Below, in pieces: positions 63,442-64,000 of a DNA stretch of 64,000 nt. The stretch covers positions 100,628-164,627 of the forward strand of contig JANQMD010000049.1 of assembly GCA_028280265.1 (NCBI GenBank), given 5' to 3'. Origin of the DNA: Flavobacteriaceae bacterium (GTDB lineage: Bacteria > Bacteroidota > Bacteroidia > Flavobacteriales > Flavobacteriaceae). The position numbers were made by a program, and so were the translations under genes. Under the pieces are notes generated by a model. It was not told the DNA's origin and made no database searches. It was given only the letters and a program-made list of their open reading frames with translations. Position 1 is the first letter of the stretch. Each line of letters begins with the position of its first letter.

Positions 63442-63741
63442 TCAGGAAAGAAAATCTTTGATTATTTTATATGATTTTTCCTTAATTAACTCAGCTATCA
63501 CCAACTCTTCTTCCTTTATTGACTCTAACCTATATGGTACTTTAAAACCTGATACTATCTTCAAGTAAAGTGATAATTCTTTGGCAAGAAATTTATTGTT
63601 AATTATTCTTTTATCTTTCAAAGCCCATTCAAGTGCTACTGAAACATCATTATACAAATACATTGGATCATATGATCCAGAATGTAGTTTATTTAAATAA
63701 GTTGTCATGCTGTATAATTTTACATTAGTAAACACAAACAT
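63442..63741 (-). CDS. Hypothetical protein upstream of the hsd operon
   Basis: 99 residues (or 88 from the Met at residue 12, MTTYLNKLH). Helical, no signal peptide; YLYNDVSVALEWALKDKRIINN and VPYRLESIKEEELVIAELIKEK. Not recognised. Separate from the hsd operon by its promoter region. Confidence 0.6.
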   Translation of the reverse strand: MFVFTNVKLYSMTTYLNKLHSGSYDPMYLYNDVSVALEWALKDKRIINNKFLAKELSLYLKIVSGFKVPYRLESIKEEELVIAELIKEKSYKIIKDFLS

Positions 63742-63905
63742 CTTATTTTAATAAGTTTTATGGTAGGACAGTTTAAAACAGGTAAAAATGAGAGTTTTTT
63801 ACATAGACAACTAATTGAAAGCTGGATTGGCAAGTAAAGGCCTCAGCACTGTGTGGTATTATTTTTTGTAAAATGTTTTTGGAAATAAGCAGGATTGAAA
63901 TAGAT
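63742..63905. other. Spacer before the IS
   Basis: No convincing gene; a 25-codon frame (63760-63837) has no recognisable match. Confidence 0.3.
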
Positions 63906-64000
63906 GTCTAGTCCTGAAAAAAGTTGACCATAAATCATTAGATCATGGAAAAATCAACAGAAGGAAAAAGAAAGCAACGCCCACCAAGACAGTATTGTGA
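63906..64000 (+). mobile_element. Left end of an IS3-like element with start of orfA
   Basis: TGTCTAGTCCTGAAAAAAGT followed by TGACC looks like a terminal repeat; ATG 63945 opens MEKSTEGKRKQRPPRQYC, the start of flavobacterial IS3-type orfA proteins. Cut by the window edge. Confidence 0.6.

Overview
The window comes from a member of the Flavobacteriaceae (Bacteroidota). The evidence is low GC, TAnnTTTG promoter boxes upstream of many genes, a gliding-motility ABC protein (GldA), a secreted metalloprotease with a type IX secretion tail, flavobacterial lipoproteins, and DNA polymerase III alpha fused to its proofreading exonuclease. Almost everything is typical chromosome, except for a defence island at the right end (about 52.6-63.7 kb) and many short dispersed palindromic repeats.

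Layout. 1-3077: 3'-truncated tricorn-like S41 protease. 3159-10997: complete trp operon on the minus strand (trpE-G-D-C-F-orf157-B-[broken GIY-YIG gene]-A), preceded by a leader peptide with three Trp codons and an intrinsic terminator, i.e. a transcription attenuator. 11254-14612: asnB, tRNA-Ser(GGA), rimM and rpsP. 14794-19548: alpha/beta hydrolase, large secreted sortilin-like protein, LolA-like protein. 19906-24243: dnaE. 24240-27115: cluster of small lipoprotein paralogues (one reduced to a stub) and a lipoprotein with a JAMM-like motif. 27322-40784: gldA, FnIII lipoprotein plus M12-type protease, lipB, rnhB, putative porin, NhaC antiporter, membrane hydrolase, a PLP gamma-lyase and its divergent Lrp regulator. 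40928-47812: two DUF3857/transglutaminase proteins (one apparently catalytically dead), YceI, dtd, rsgA. 47942-52393: aromatic amino-acid operon (pheA-aminotransferase-tyrA-DAHP synthase/chorismate mutase), also preceded by an attenuator, with a leader rich in Phe and Tyr codons.

52623-63741 is a defence island: hipBA, a GIY-YIG/DUF4357 protein, a YgjP-like metalloprotease, and a type I restriction-modification operon. That operon contains a HEPN-motif Abi protein and an unreported 46-codon ORF between hsdM and hsdS, and a half-size S-like gene in front of hsdM. Its promoter is bracketed by a near-perfect pair of direct repeats. The island lies between two same-orientation copies of an insertion-sequence-end-like motif; the right one begins a real IS3-like orfA cut by the window edge.

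Most notable: (i) dispersed palindromic repeats have inserted in frame into trpF and pheA, so the repeats are translated inside two biosynthetic enzymes; (ii) both aromatic amino-acid operons carry readable peptide-leader attenuators; (iii) a dead GIY-YIG gene sits between inverted repeat copies inside the trp operon; (iv) the RM-Abi operon with its hidden small ORF. All identifications are from reading the sequence; no database search was run.
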